Shown here: piece after piece, positions 16,204-24,276 of the stretch
Position numbering within the stretch: the first letter of the stretch is position 1
Layout of the letters: each line of letters starts with the position of its first letter
Translations under genes and position numbers: made by a program
Origin: a bacterium
Lineage (GTDB): Bacteria; Acidobacteriota; Thermoanaerobaculia; Multivoradales; J023
Reading direction: 5' to 3'
Assembly: GCA_024226315.1 (NCBI GenBank)
Contig: JAAELT010000516.1
Span: 1 to 35,973 of the forward strand
Length of the DNA: 35,973 nucleotides
The notes under the pieces: model-generated
Databases searched by the model: none
Told to the model about the DNA's origin: nothing
Seen by the model: only the letters and a program-made list of their open reading frames with translations

Positions 16204-18163
16204 AGCGGAGGTCCTGCTTCTGATCATCGTCGGCGGTGCTCCACGGACCCTCCCCCAGACCGGACACCACGGTGCCGTCAACGACATCGCCTGGAGCCCG
16301 GACGGCAGGGTCATCGCCACGGCCGGCGATGGCACCGTGCGCCTCTGGGACGCGGCCGGCAAAGGTCTCGTCAACGTGATCGAGGGCCTTCGCAGCTCGG
16401 TCCTGAAGCTCGCCTGGAATCCGAACGGCCGGGAAGTCGTCACTGCCTGCTGGGACGGCAGCCTGCGCGTCTGGGACGCACCCTCCGGACGCCCTCTGCG
16501 GAGCCTCGAAGGCCACTCAGTGCGGATTCTCTCCGTGGCCTGGGACCATAGCGGCCAGAAGATCGCCACCGGCTCTCTGGACAGATCGCTCAGGATCTGG
16601 GACGCGATGTCCGGAGAGATCCTGAGAACGCTGGGCGATCAGCCGGCCTCGGTGACGTCCGTGACCTGGGACCCGAGCGGTGAGCGGGTGGCTTGCGGCT
16701 GCGATCGTGTGATCCGGATCTGGGACGTCGACTCCGGACGGTTGCTGTACACCCTCGAAGGTCATCAGAAATGGGTCGATTCGGTGGTGTGGGATCCCAG
16801 CGGGGAAATAATCGCTTCCAGCTCCAGGGACAAGGGCGTTCGGATCTGGCATGCGGATTCCGGGAAGCTTCTCCATACCCTGGAACGCCGCGAGACGGCC
16901 CGGTCGCTGGCTTGGAATCCCGCGGGCGAGAGACTCGGTGTTGCCAGCTTCAACACCATCGAGATCTGGGAGGTCGCGACGCAAAAGCTCTGGGGCTTGC
17001 TCGAAGAAGACACCTACGGAGCCGGCAGTTTGACCTGGCATCCGGGTGGCCATCAGATTGCCGCCGAGGCGCATGGCGGTGCCGTCAAAATCTGGGACAG
17101 CCCCTCGGGGCAGCTCCTCCATACTTACGAAGGTCTCGGAGATCCGGCCTCGGTGGTGGCCTGGGCCCCGGACGCCCGGCTGGTCGCCCTGGTCTTCAAG
17201 AAGAGCATCCAGGTGCTGGACGCCGTTTCCGGACGGCTTCTGCACACCCTTGAAGGTCACGAGGACTTCGTCAACGCCCTGGCGTGGGATCCGGCCGGCG
17301 AGCGGATCGCATCGGCGGCCGACGACGACGACGTGCGGATATGGGACAGCGGTTCCGGGCAATGGCTCCGGAAGCTCGAAGGATTCATGTATGGGATCGA
17401 TTCGTTGGCGTGGGATCCCGAGGGCGAGAGGATAGCCGCCTCCTCGCAAGAGGGCATCCGGGTATGGGACGCTCGGACCGGTCGGGTGCTGACCGACGTC
17501 GACGGACTCGACTACTCGGTTCTGGCGCTCAGCCCTAACGGCAGGAAGATCGCCGCCATCGACGACGTCGAGACTCTGGGCGTCTGGAGCTCCGCGACCG
17601 GTGAGCTACTCGCGAGCTCCAAGGATTTCACCGGTATCGTGAGCTCGCTGGCCTGGAATCCGAGTGGCGAGAGGCTCGTCTCGGCCTCGGACGACGGGAT
17701 CCTCTGCACCTGGGACGCCGCCTCGCTACAGCTTCTGACAAAGTGGGACGGTCATCGTCGCGAGGCCCGTTCCGTAGCCTGGGATTCGGGCGGCGAAAGG
17801 TTTGCCTCGGCCTCGGACGACATGACCGTCAAGGTCTGGGACGCCGCCTCGAATCGCCTTGTTCATACCCTGGACGGCTCGAAGGAGGCCTCCGTCACCT
17901 TCGTCTCGCCCGGCCGGCTCGCGGTCACCCACGCCGCCGGCTTCGTAGAGCTCTGGGATCTGAACAACGTCGCGAGCCGTCTCGCGCGCCTCTACGTAGT
18001 CGCGCCCCTGACCGGTCTCGTGGTGACCGCGGACGGTTTCGTCGACGGCCCTCCTGAGGCTTTGAAATGCGTCCGGATCATTGACGGGTGGGCACTTCGC
18101 GATCTCGAGGACTTCCCGGAGCGCCGCTCACCTGAGCGACTGCGGAAGGTTCTAGCGAGCTGA
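16151..18163 (+). CDS. WD40 repeat protein
   Basis: Up to 670 residues made almost wholly of WD40 repeats, about 14 by eye, each ending in a WD-type strand (VRLWDA, LRVWDA, VRIWHA and so on) about every 42 residues. That would fit two seven-bladed propellers. No kinase, NACHT or TIR domain precedes them, unlike many bacterial WD40 proteins. The C-terminal ~55 residues after the last repeat (LARLYVVAPLTG onward, with DGFVDGPPEAL) form the kind of tail often seen after such propellers. The start is uncertain: GTG 16151 or 16157 lie inside the preceding small gene. It is probably a protein-interaction scaffold, with unknown partner. Confidence 0.8.
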   Translation: MPVTATSGSRPSIRASSEAEVLLLIIVGGAPRTLPQTGHHGAVNDIAWSPDGRVIATAGDGTVRLWDAAGKGLVNVIEGLRSSVLKLAWNPNGREVVTACWDGSLRVWDAPSGRPLRSLEGHSVRILSVAWDHSGQKIATGSLDRSLRIWDAMSGEILRTLGDQPASVTSVTWDPSGERVACGCDRVIRIWDVDSGRLLYTLEGHQKWVDSVVWDPSGEIIASSSRDKGVRIWHADSGKLLHTLERRETARSLAWNPAGERLGVASFNTIEIWEVATQKLWGLLEEDTYGAGSLTWHPGGHQIAAEAHGGAVKIWDSPSGQLLHTYEGLGDPASVVAWAPDARLVALVFKKSIQVLDAVSGRLLHTLEGHEDFVNALAWDPAGERIASAADDDDVRIWDSGSGQWLRKLEGFMYGIDSLAWDPEGERIAASSQEGIRVWDARTGRVLTDVDGLDYSVLALSPNGRKIAAIDDVETLGVWSSATGELLASSKDFTGIVSSLAWNPSGERLVSASDDGILCTWDAASLQLLTKWDGHRREARSVAWDSGGERFASASDDMTVKVWDAASNRLVHTLDGSKEASVTFVSPGRLAVTHAAGFVELWDLNNVASRLARLYVVAPLTGLVVTADGFVDGPPEALKCVRIIDGWALRDLEDFPERRSPERLRKVLAS

Positions 18164-18197
18164 GCCCTCCCGATCCACTTGATCGCAAGGCCGCCTC

Positions 18198-18746
18198 CTA
18201 CGAGCCGGCGCTCAGGCGCTCGGCGAGCCGGCTGCAGCGGGCGTACGTCGCGCAATACTCGGGCTCGCTCTCGGCATCGCTGTAGTCGGCGAGCAGGGCG
18301 GCGAGGTCGTCGCCGCGCGTGAGCTGGTCGGCCATCTCGAAGAGGACGTGGTCCTCCTTGGTGATGTGCGCCCGCAGCATCTCCAGGAACTCCCCTCCCT
18401 TCTCCAGCAGGGTCCGGACGCCGCCCGCCTCGCCGGCGTCCGCGGCGTCGAGGCAGCCCGTCATCTCTGCGACCAACGCCCGGCCCAGTTTATGCTCGTA
18501 GAGCATGACACCGATCGGCCCGCCTTCGCGTGGCACGCCGTTCTTCTCGAGGACCGGAAAAAGGCGATCCTCCTCCTTGCAATGATGGCATCTGTCGGCG
18601 AATCCGCGAAAGAACTCGAGGAAAGGCCCGTAAGTCTCCCGCGTCGCCTCGCCCTTCTCCCCGGAGCGCTTGAGCGCGATCTCGAAACCGTCGAGCACCC
18701 GCAGGATCACCTGGTGCTCTTCGCGCAGACATCGGGTCGCTTTCAT
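18198..18746 (-). CDS. Hemerythrin HHE domain protein in the benzoyl-CoA regulator operon
   Basis: 182 residues with a hemerythrin-type ligand pattern: His11, His54/55 with Glu58/59 (CHHCKEED), His85 (LYEHK), His127 and Glu131/His133 (AHITKEDH). The domain binds di-iron and senses or stores O2, or handles NO. The ATG at 18746 is chosen because AAGGAG lies 6 bases upstream on this strand. An ATG at 18776 that overlaps the regulator stop (ATGA) would add ten residues. It is transcribed with the BzdR-like regulator, so it may report or buffer oxygen for the oxygen-sensitive benzoyl-CoA reductase. That is inference. A second, unrelated-looking hemerythrin gene is at 1257-1724. Confidence 0.87.
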   Translation of the reverse strand: MKATRCLREEHQVILRVLDGFEIALKRSGEKGEATRETYGPFLEFFRGFADRCHHCKEEDRLFPVLEKNGVPREGGPIGVMLYEHKLGRALVAEMTGCLDAADAGEAGGVRTLLEKGGEFLEMLRAHITKEDHVLFEMADQLTRGDDLAALLADYSDAESEPEYCATYARCSRLAERLSAGS

Positions 18747-18772
18747 GTCATTCTCCTTTCGTTCAAAGTCGG

Positions 18773-19660
18773 TCATTGCGCGCTCCGCCCCTTTCCGGCC
18801 TCCAACCGGATCCGCTCGACGGCCCGGACGAGCTGTGCCACAACCTCCCGGACCGTCGACGTCGAGGTGTCGACCACCACGTCGGCCCGGCGGTAGAGCG
18901 GCTCGCGGGACGCGATCAGGGCTCGCAGCTGCACCATGGCGTCGGTACTCCCTGCCATCGGCCGCCGGTCTCCCTGGGCCAGGACCCGGGCCATGTGGTC
19001 CTCCGGACGCGCCTTCAACCACGCGCAGAAACAGCTCTGGCGCACCAACTCGAAGGCATCTTCGTTACCCACGATGCCGCCGGGCAAGGCGAGCACGCAG
19101 GCTTCGCGCGCGGCGAGCAGCCGCGCGACGCAGCGCGCCTCGAGCCGGCGATAGTAGGGCTCGCCGTGGATCGCGAAGATGTCGACCAGGCTCAGACCGG
19201 CCGCTGTTTCGATGTGCTCGTCCAGCTCGACGAAGGGCAGCTCCAACGCCTCGGCGAGCCGCGGCCCCACCGTGCTCTTGCCCGCGCCGCGGATCCCCAG
19301 CAGGGCCACCGCCCGTGGCGCCTGTTCGCCGAGCGCCAGCTCCAGCAGGTTGAGCGCCCAGCGCAGATCCTCGTCGCTTCGGCCCGCGAGCAGACGGTCG
19401 ATCGCCTGCCGTACGCCGCCCGCGCGCGGTTCGGCGATCAGCGCCTCGATCCTCACCTCCAGCGCCGCCGCCAGGCCCTCGAGCCGGCCGATCGCGATAT
19501 TGCCCTTCCCCGCCTCGACCTGGGCGACGAAGCGCCGGCTGAGCCCGGCCCGCTCCGCCAGCTCCTGAGCTGTCAACCCCAGCTCGCCGCGCCGACGGCG
19601 GACGTGCCGGCCCAGGCGCTGGATCACCGCTGGAGCGTCGGTGCTGGCATCGATTCCCAT
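18773..19660 (-). CDS. bzdR: BzdR-like transcriptional regulator (HTH plus shikimate-kinase-like domain)
   Basis: 295 residues, close to the ~298 of Azoarcus BzdR. Residues ~11-66 are an XRE-type helix-turn-helix (LTAQELAERAGLSRRFVAQV). A linker follows, and from ~115 there is a shikimate-kinase-like domain with the P-loop GIRGAGKST at 122-130. In BzdR this domain binds benzoyl-CoA, which lifts repression of the bzd operon. The gene is divergent from bzdN, and its promoter overlaps two palindromes. The ATG at 19660 is favoured; the frame continues to a TTG at 19696 inside the operator. No ribosome binding site precedes the ATG and a promoter fits a leaderless message. BoxR of the aerobic pathway has the same architecture, but the Bzd context supports BzdR. 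Confidence 0.87.
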   Translation of the reverse strand: MGIDASTDAPAVIQRLGRHVRRRRGELGLTAQELAERAGLSRRFVAQVEAGKGNIAIGRLEGLAAALEVRIEALIAEPRAGGVRQAIDRLLAGRSDEDLRWALNLLELALGEQAPRAVALLGIRGAGKSTVGPRLAEALELPFVELDEHIETAAGLSLVDIFAIHGEPYYRRLEARCVARLLAAREACVLALPGGIVGNEDAFELVRQSCFCAWLKARPEDHMARVLAQGDRRPMAGSTDAMVQLRALIASREPLYRRADVVVDTSTSTVREVVAQLVRAVERIRLEAGKGRSAQ

Positions 19661-19676
19661 GTGCAATATAATACAC
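19661..19676. promoter_or_regulatory. Putative operator 1 (imperfect palindrome, TGCA half site)
   Basis: The 16-base sequence reads GTGCAATATAATACAC, palindromic except for one pair. It begins one base before the regulator start codon and covers the predicted -10 box of the regulator promoter (19668-19673, reading leftward). It shares TGCAATAT with operator 2, whose centre is exactly 30 bp away. Known BzdR operators contain TGCA half sites (from memory), so regulator binding here would repress its own gene. Confidence 0.55.
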
Positions 19677-19696
19677 GTAGAAACTGTTGGTTGCAA
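19668..19696 (-). promoter_or_regulatory. Predicted promoter of the bzdR-like gene
   Basis: Reading leftward, TTGCAA (19696-19691) and TATTAT (19673-19668) are separated by 17 bases, a good sigma70-type pair. A start about 7 bases beyond would fall at or next to the ATG at 19660, so the transcript is probably leaderless or nearly so. Confidence 0.5.
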
Positions 19697-19706
19697 TATT
19701 ATGCAA
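19691..19706. promoter_or_regulatory. Putative operator 2 (TTGCA-N6-TGCAA palindrome)
   Basis: The sequence TTGCAATATTATGCAA has perfect 5-bp inverted arms around six AT-only bases. It stands out in the GC-rich surroundings. It contains TTGCAA, which is its own reverse complement and is placed as a -35 box for both divergent promoters. Binding here by the BzdR-like protein would block bzdN and the regulator together. Confidence 0.6.
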
Positions 19707-19719
19707 GCTCCGGTATCGT
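19691..19719 (+). promoter_or_regulatory. Possible promoter of the bzd operon
   Basis: TTGCAA (19691-19696) and the weaker TATCGT (19714-19719) are 17 bases apart, giving a transcript start near 19726 and a ~30-base leader before the GTG of bzdN. An alternative -10, TATTAT at 19697-19702, lacks a good -35. The choice needs start-site mapping. Confidence 0.35.
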
Positions 19720-19755
19720 GGCGATTCCTGGAACGCGATCCCCGGAGGAGATTCC

Positions 19756-20916
19756 GTGACGACCTTGGACGACTGGCGAGACCGACCGCTGGACGAGGTC
19801 CTGGCCCTGTGCCGGGACACCGTCGAGGATCCCGACTACCCCACGGTCCGGCGCTGGCGGGAGCTCGGCGGCAAGGTAGTGGGCCATTTCCAGGTCTACT
19901 CCCCGCAGGAGATCGTGCACGCCGCGGGCATGCTGCCGCTCAAGGTGCGGGGCGCGCCGGTGGAGCCCGATCAGGCCGACTCGCGGTTCGGCTCCTACCT
20001 GTGCTCGATCCTGAAGACCTCGCTCGAGCTGGTGCTCTCCGAGAGGGTGGAGCTCGACATGTTCCTCAGCCACCCGATCTGCGACGCCGCCCGCAACCTG
20101 GCCGCCATCTGGGGACGCAACTTCCCCTACCCCTGCCAGATCCTCTACCTGCCACAGAACGCCAATTCTCAGTACTCGGTGACCTACCTGCGCGACGAGT
20201 ACGACCGCCTGAAAGAGAGCGTCGAGGAGGTTGCCGGGCGCCGGGTCTCGGACGACGACTTGCGGCGCTCCATCGCCCTCTACAACGACAATCGCCGCCT
20301 GATGCGCGAGCTCTACGAGCTCAAACGGGAGACGCCGTGGCTGGTGTCGGCCGAGGACGGCTACTGCCTGGTGGCCCTCGGCGGCATGATCCCGGTCGAG
20401 GAGCACAACGAGCTCATGCGCGCGGTGCTGCCGATGCTGCGCTCGCGCACCGCCAAGCCCCAGGACCGGGTGCGCGTGGTCTTCGAGGGCGCCTTTTGCG
20501 AGCAGCCGCCGCTCGACCTCGTCCGCATGGTCGGCCGCTCCTGCTACATCGTCGACGACGACTTCCTGATCGGGCTGCGCTTCATCCTCGAGGACGTCGC
20601 GAGCGACGGCGATCCCCTGCACAACCTGGCCCACGCCTACCTCGAGACCTCCAGCTACAGCCCGGTCCAGCACGACAACCGCAAGCTCAAGGAAGAGATG
20701 CTGCTCGATCGCATCGAGCGCTCCGGGGCCGAGGCGGCGATCGTCGGCGCGGCCAAGATGTGTGAGCCGGGGCTCGAGGAGCAGGTCGCCTACATCCAGG
20801 CGCTGGACAAGACCGGCATGCCCTACTTCGTCAACGAGTTCGAGGAAAACATGACCAGCTTCAGCCAGCTCGAGCTGCAGGTGGAGACCTTCGTCGAGAA
20901 CCTGCTGTTCGGCTGA
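19756..20916 (+). CDS. bzdN: Benzoyl-CoA reductase, Bzd-type, subunit N (BcrC-like)
   Basis: One of the two substrate-binding subunits of the ATP-dependent class I benzoyl-CoA reductase, which reduces benzoyl-CoA by two electrons to cyclohexa-1,5-diene-1-carbonyl-CoA. The 386 residues equal the BcrC length and belong to the 2-hydroxyacyl-CoA dehydratase family. Candidate cluster cysteines are Cys83 (YLCSIL), Cys109 (HPICDA), Cys248 (GAFCEQP) and Cys336 (KMCEPG). The GTG at 19756 has GGAGGAG at 19744-19750. It is the first gene of the operon, with bzdO 27 bases downstream. Confidence 0.93.
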   Translation: MTTLDDWRDRPLDEVLALCRDTVEDPDYPTVRRWRELGGKVVGHFQVYSPQEIVHAAGMLPLKVRGAPVEPDQADSRFGSYLCSILKTSLELVLSERVELDMFLSHPICDAARNLAAIWGRNFPYPCQILYLPQNANSQYSVTYLRDEYDRLKESVEEVAGRRVSDDDLRRSIALYNDNRRLMRELYELKRETPWLVSAEDGYCLVALGGMIPVEEHNELMRAVLPMLRSRTAKPQDRVRVVFEGAFCEQPPLDLVRMVGRSCYIVDDDFLIGLRFILEDVASDGDPLHNLAHAYLETSSYSPVQHDNRKLKEEMLLDRIERSGAEAAIVGAAKMCEPGLEEQVAYIQALDKTGMPYFVNEFEENMTSFSQLELQVETFVENLLFG

Positions 20917-20943
20917 GACGGTGCTTCGAGAACAGGAGCCGCA

Positions 20944-22278
20944 ATGAACGACCGGCAGGAAGACTCCCTGGTAGGCCGCGGAAACCGCGACGGAGCCGAG
21001 CTGTTCCGCGACTGGTTCGAGTCGCTGAACGACACCGCCGAGCGCGGCGAGAGCGCCGCCTACGTCTTCGTCATGGGGAGTTTCAACGAGATCCTCAAAG
21101 CCTTCGACATGCCGGTGGTCTTCCCGGAGATCAACTCGCTCCAGACCGCGGTCCGGCGGGTGGCCCACGAGTTTCTCGACGAGGCCGAGGACTACGGCTA
21201 CTCGCCGGACATCTGCGGCTACGTCAAGGCCGACGTCGCGGTGCAGCTGCGCGGCGGCGAGCACCCCATGGGCCGCATCCCCAAGCCCAGCCTGGCGGTC
21301 TACACCAACGCCTGCAACACCTACATCAAGTGGGCCGAGATCTGGCAGCGCATGTACGACATCCCGATCTTCACCCTCGACGTGCCCGGCACCCGCCAGG
21401 CGGGTGGCCAGACCTGGCCCGGCGAGCGGCGCTTCGAGGCCGATCGGCGCTATGTCGAGGCTCAGATCCGCGAGCTGATCGGCGTCTGCGAGCAGGTCAC
21501 CGGCAACAAGCTCGACATCGACAAGCTGCGCCAGACCATGGGCTATGCCAACGAGATGAGCAGCGGCTGGGCACGGGTCCTGGAGCTCAACCGCAGCCAC
21601 CCGTCGATCTTCAACGCGCTGACCGACGGCACCATCTTCCTGGGCGTGGCGAACGGTCTGCGCGGTACCGAGGCGGGAGCCCGGTACTTCCGCGAGCTGG
21701 TCGAGGAGATGGAGCACAAGGCCGCCCGCGGCATCGGCACGCTGACCGAGGAGCAGCACCGGCTGGTCTTCGTCGGCGTGCCCTGCTACCCGATCTTCCG
21801 CCGCTTCAACGAGCTGTTCACCGAATGGGGCGGTACCTTCGTCAGCTCGACCTACCTGTGGTTCGCCTCGGGAGGCACCAACCGCGGCTACCAGTACGAC
21901 CTCGCCAAACCGATCGAAAGCCTGGCCGAGGGGCTGCTGCTGTTCGTGCGCGACGCCATGGACAGCATGTTCCACCAGTACGCCATGGTGCGCGACATGG
22001 TCGAGGAGTTCGCAATCGACGGCGTGGTGTTCCACCCGATCAAGAGCTGCCGCACGGTGTCCACCGGGCTCGCCGACAGCCGGCGGGCGCTGATGGACGA
22101 CATCGGAATCCCGAGCCTGTTCATCGAGTCGGACATGATGGACCGTCGGGTGGTTTCAGAAGCGCAGATCAAGAACCGGGTCGACGCTTTTTTCGAGGGG
22201 CTGATCAGCCGCCAGCAGCACAGCGCGCCGATCGCCGGCACACCAGCACAGAGCGGTTCGGTAGAGGAGGTGGTCTGA
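20944..22278 (+). CDS. bzdO: Benzoyl-CoA reductase, Bzd-type, subunit O (BcrB-like)
   Basis: The second substrate-binding subunit, 444 residues, paralogous in fold to BzdN. It supplies a further [4Fe-4S] cluster; Cys91 (DICGYVK) and Cys124 (NACNTYIKW) are conserved-looking candidates. The ATG at 20944 has AGGAG at 20934-20938. The stop overlaps the bzdP start (TGATG). With BzdN it forms the catalytic half of the heterotetramer. Confidence 0.93.
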   Translation: MNDRQEDSLVGRGNRDGAELFRDWFESLNDTAERGESAAYVFVMGSFNEILKAFDMPVVFPEINSLQTAVRRVAHEFLDEAEDYGYSPDICGYVKADVAVQLRGGEHPMGRIPKPSLAVYTNACNTYIKWAEIWQRMYDIPIFTLDVPGTRQAGGQTWPGERRFEADRRYVEAQIRELIGVCEQVTGNKLDIDKLRQTMGYANEMSSGWARVLELNRSHPSIFNALTDGTIFLGVANGLRGTEAGARYFRELVEEMEHKAARGIGTLTEEQHRLVFVGVPCYPIFRRFNELFTEWGGTFVSSTYLWFASGGTNRGYQYDLAKPIESLAEGLLLFVRDAMDSMFHQYAMVRDMVEEFAIDGVVFHPIKSCRTVSTGLADSRRALMDDIGIPSLFIESDMMDRRVVSEAQIKNRVDAFFEGLISRQQHSAPIAGTPAQSGSVEEVV

Positions 22279-23111
22279 TGGCCCATGCTGCGGGCGTCGA
22301 CGTCGGCTCGACGCAGACCAAAGCCGTGATCGTCGACGAGCAGGGCCGCGTGACCGGCCGCGCGCTCACCGACACCGGCGCCAACGTCATGCAAGCCGCC
22401 GAGAAGGCCTACGCTATCGCCCTCGAGGCGAGCGGGCTCGAGGAGCGGGAGGTCGAATGGGTGATCGGCACCGGCTACGGCCGCTACCGGGTGACCTTCG
22501 GCAACGCCCAGGTGACCGAGATCAGCTGCCACGGCCGAGGGGCGGTGCACCTCTTCCCCGGCAGCCGCACGGTGGTCGACATGGGCGGCCAGGACACCAA
22601 GGCCATCCGGGTCAGCGAGACCGGCGAGATCGTCGACTTCTGCATGAACGACAAATGCGCCGCCGGCACCGGTCGCTTTCTCGGCGCCGCGGCGGCGGCC
22701 CTGGACATCCCGCTGAACGATCTCGGCAACGTGGCGCTCAGCTCCGAGAAACCGGTGCGCATCTCGACCACCTGCACCGTCTTCGCCGAGTCGGAGGTGC
22801 TGTCCTGGCTCGGCAAGGGCAAGAAGATCGAGGACATCCTGTGGGGCGTGCACACCTCCATCGCCTCGCGCTCGGGCAGCCTGCTGCGGCGGGTCGGCAT
22901 CGAGGAGGAGGTGACCTTCACCGGCGGCGTGTCGCGCAACCCGGCGATGGTCGAGGCGCTCGAGCAGCGGCTCGGCAAGAAGCTCAACTACAGCGAAGAC
23001 TCCCACTACATCGGCGCCCTGGGAGCGGCGCTCTTCGCCCTCGACCACATCCGCGCGAGCAGGATTCCGCCGGCCGGAGCCGCCGCCGCACACAAGGAGG
23101 CCTCGCCATGA
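22278..23111 (+). CDS. bzdP: Benzoyl-CoA reductase, Bzd-type, ATPase/activator subunit P
   Basis: An ATP-hydrolysing electron-activation subunit of 277 residues in the BadF/BadG/HgdC family (actin-like fold). GVDVGSTQTK (6-15) is the first phosphate loop and DMGGQDTKAI (101-110) the second. Cys127 (NDKCAAGTG) and Cys166 (TTCTVF) match, even in number, the two HgdC cysteines that bind the bridging [4Fe-4S] cluster. Its compact size resembles BzdP/BzdQ rather than the longer Thauera BcrA. Of the pair, this one is closer to HgdC by motif. The P/Q names follow gene order. Confidence 0.88.
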   Translation: MAHAAGVDVGSTQTKAVIVDEQGRVTGRALTDTGANVMQAAEKAYAIALEASGLEEREVEWVIGTGYGRYRVTFGNAQVTEISCHGRGAVHLFPGSRTVVDMGGQDTKAIRVSETGEIVDFCMNDKCAAGTGRFLGAAAAALDIPLNDLGNVALSSEKPVRISTTCTVFAESEVLSWLGKGKKIEDILWGVHTSIASRSGSLLRRVGIEEEVTFTGGVSRNPAMVEALEQRLGKKLNYSEDSHYIGALGAALFALDHIRASRIPPAGAAAAHKEASP

Positions 23112-23968
23112 GCGTCACCGCGGGGATCGACGTCGGATCGACCTACACCAAGGCCGTGCTCCTGGACGCCGAGCGCAACATCCTGGGCCATGCCCTGCGC
23201 CCCACCGGTTTCCGGCTCTCGGCGGCCGCCGAGGCGGTCTTCAACCAGGCACTCGCCGAGGCCGGTCTCGAGGCCGGCGACGTCGACTACGTGGTCGCAA
23301 CCGGCACCGGCCGTCACCAGGTGGAGCTCAAGGACGTCGCGGTCACCGACCTCACCGCCGGCGCGCGCGGGGCGACGTTCTTCTTCCCGGGCACTCGCAC
23401 CGTGCTCGACATCGGCGGCCAGACCATGAAGTCCAGCCGCCTCGACGAGAAGGCGCTGGTGAAGTCGTTCCGCCTGAACGACAAGTGCGCCGCCGGCACC
23501 GGCGCGTTCCTGGAGAAGACCGCCCGCTACATGGGCTTCAGCACCGAGGAGATCGGCCCCCTGCTGTCGACCTCGCGCGAGCCGGTGCCGATCTCCGGGG
23601 TGTGCGCCGTCTTCGCCGAGTCGGAGGTCATCAACCACCTCTCCATGGGGGTGGCCCCCTGCGACATCATGCAGGGCGCCATCGAGTCGCTGGTGGGCAA
23701 GTCGGTGCAGCTGATGAAGCGGGTCAAGGGAGAGCCCGAGTTCACCCTGGTCGGTGGCATCCTGCGCTTCGAGACCATGGCGGCGGCGGTGCGGGAGCGC
23801 CTGGGCTGCGAGGTCAACGTACCTGCGGGGGAGATGTGCCAGCTCACCAGCGCGCTGGGCGCGGCCACCCTCGGCCACCTCCGCCTGGAGAAGCTGCGCT
23901 CGGAGCGGGCGAGCGCCGGAGCACCCCGGGCGGCCGCCGGCACGGCGCCGGTGAGCGCGGAGGCGTGA
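23108..23968 (+). CDS. bzdQ: Benzoyl-CoA reductase, Bzd-type, ATPase/activator subunit Q
   Basis: The second ATPase subunit, 286 residues, same fold as BzdP. GIDVGSTYTK is at 6-15 and DIGGQTMKSS at 101-110, where MKSS replaces the DTKAI of BzdP. Cys127 (NDKCAAGTG) and Cys166 (SGVCAVF) are the cluster ligands. BzdP and BzdQ should form a heterodimer with one [4Fe-4S] cluster between them, passing electrons from ferredoxin to BzdNO at the cost of ATP. The ATG overlaps the bzdP stop (ATGA), as does the next gene with this one. Confidence 0.88.
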   Translation: MSVTAGIDVGSTYTKAVLLDAERNILGHALRPTGFRLSAAAEAVFNQALAEAGLEAGDVDYVVATGTGRHQVELKDVAVTDLTAGARGATFFFPGTRTVLDIGGQTMKSSRLDEKALVKSFRLNDKCAAGTGAFLEKTARYMGFSTEEIGPLLSTSREPVPISGVCAVFAESEVINHLSMGVAPCDIMQGAIESLVGKSVQLMKRVKGEPEFTLVGGILRFETMAAAVRERLGCEVNVPAGEMCQLTSALGAATLGHLRLEKLRSERASAGAPRAAAGTAPVSAEA

Positions 23969-24276
23969 TGGCCAAGCTCGAGGTCCTTTCGCCCGGCTCC
24001 CTGGCGGGTGTCACGGCGGCTGGCATCCCAGCGGCCGGCATACCGGGCAATCGGGCACTCGAAGCCGAAGGCTGGCAGCGGCGTTACCTCGCCGACGAGC
24101 ATCGCACGCAGGAGGCGCTGGAGCTCTACCGCTCGCTGGGCTTCGAGGTGCGGGCGGAGAAGCTCGAGCCGTCGGACTTCGGTCCGCAGTGCGGGGAGTG
24201 CAGCCTGACGGTATGCCGCTCCTACGTACTGATCTACACCCGCAAACGCGCGCTTTCCGGGAGTGAGACGTCATGA
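23968..24276 (+). CDS. Small Cys-containing protein of unknown function in the bzd operon
   Basis: 102 residues, not assigned to a family I can name. The first ~30 residues are Ala/Gly/Pro-rich. The rest is ordered: WQRRYLADEHRTQEALELYR, then SLGFEVRAEKLEPSDFG, then CGECSLTVC and a YVLIYTRK end. The CxxC plus a third Cys suggests metal binding or a redox role, and the EALELYRSLGFEV stretch suggests a small alpha-beta domain. Start and stop overlap bzdQ and had by four bases each, so it is co-translated with them. No ferredoxin gene is present in the operon, but three cysteines alone would not make a ferredoxin. Confidence 0.75.
   Translation: MAKLEVLSPGSLAGVTAAGIPAAGIPGNRALEAEGWQRRYLADEHRTQEALELYRSLGFEVRAEKLEPSDFGPQCGECSLTVCRSYVLIYTRKRALSGSETS

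Noticed and set aside
18164..18197. Possible terminator between the convergent WD40 and hemerythrin genes
   Set aside because: The 34 bases show no stem-loop of useful length and no T-run.
19687..19755. Longer N-terminus for bzdN starting upstream of the GTG
   Set aside because: It would be translated from the operator region, lacks a ribosome site, and the GTG at 19756 has a strong one and gives the exact length of BcrC.
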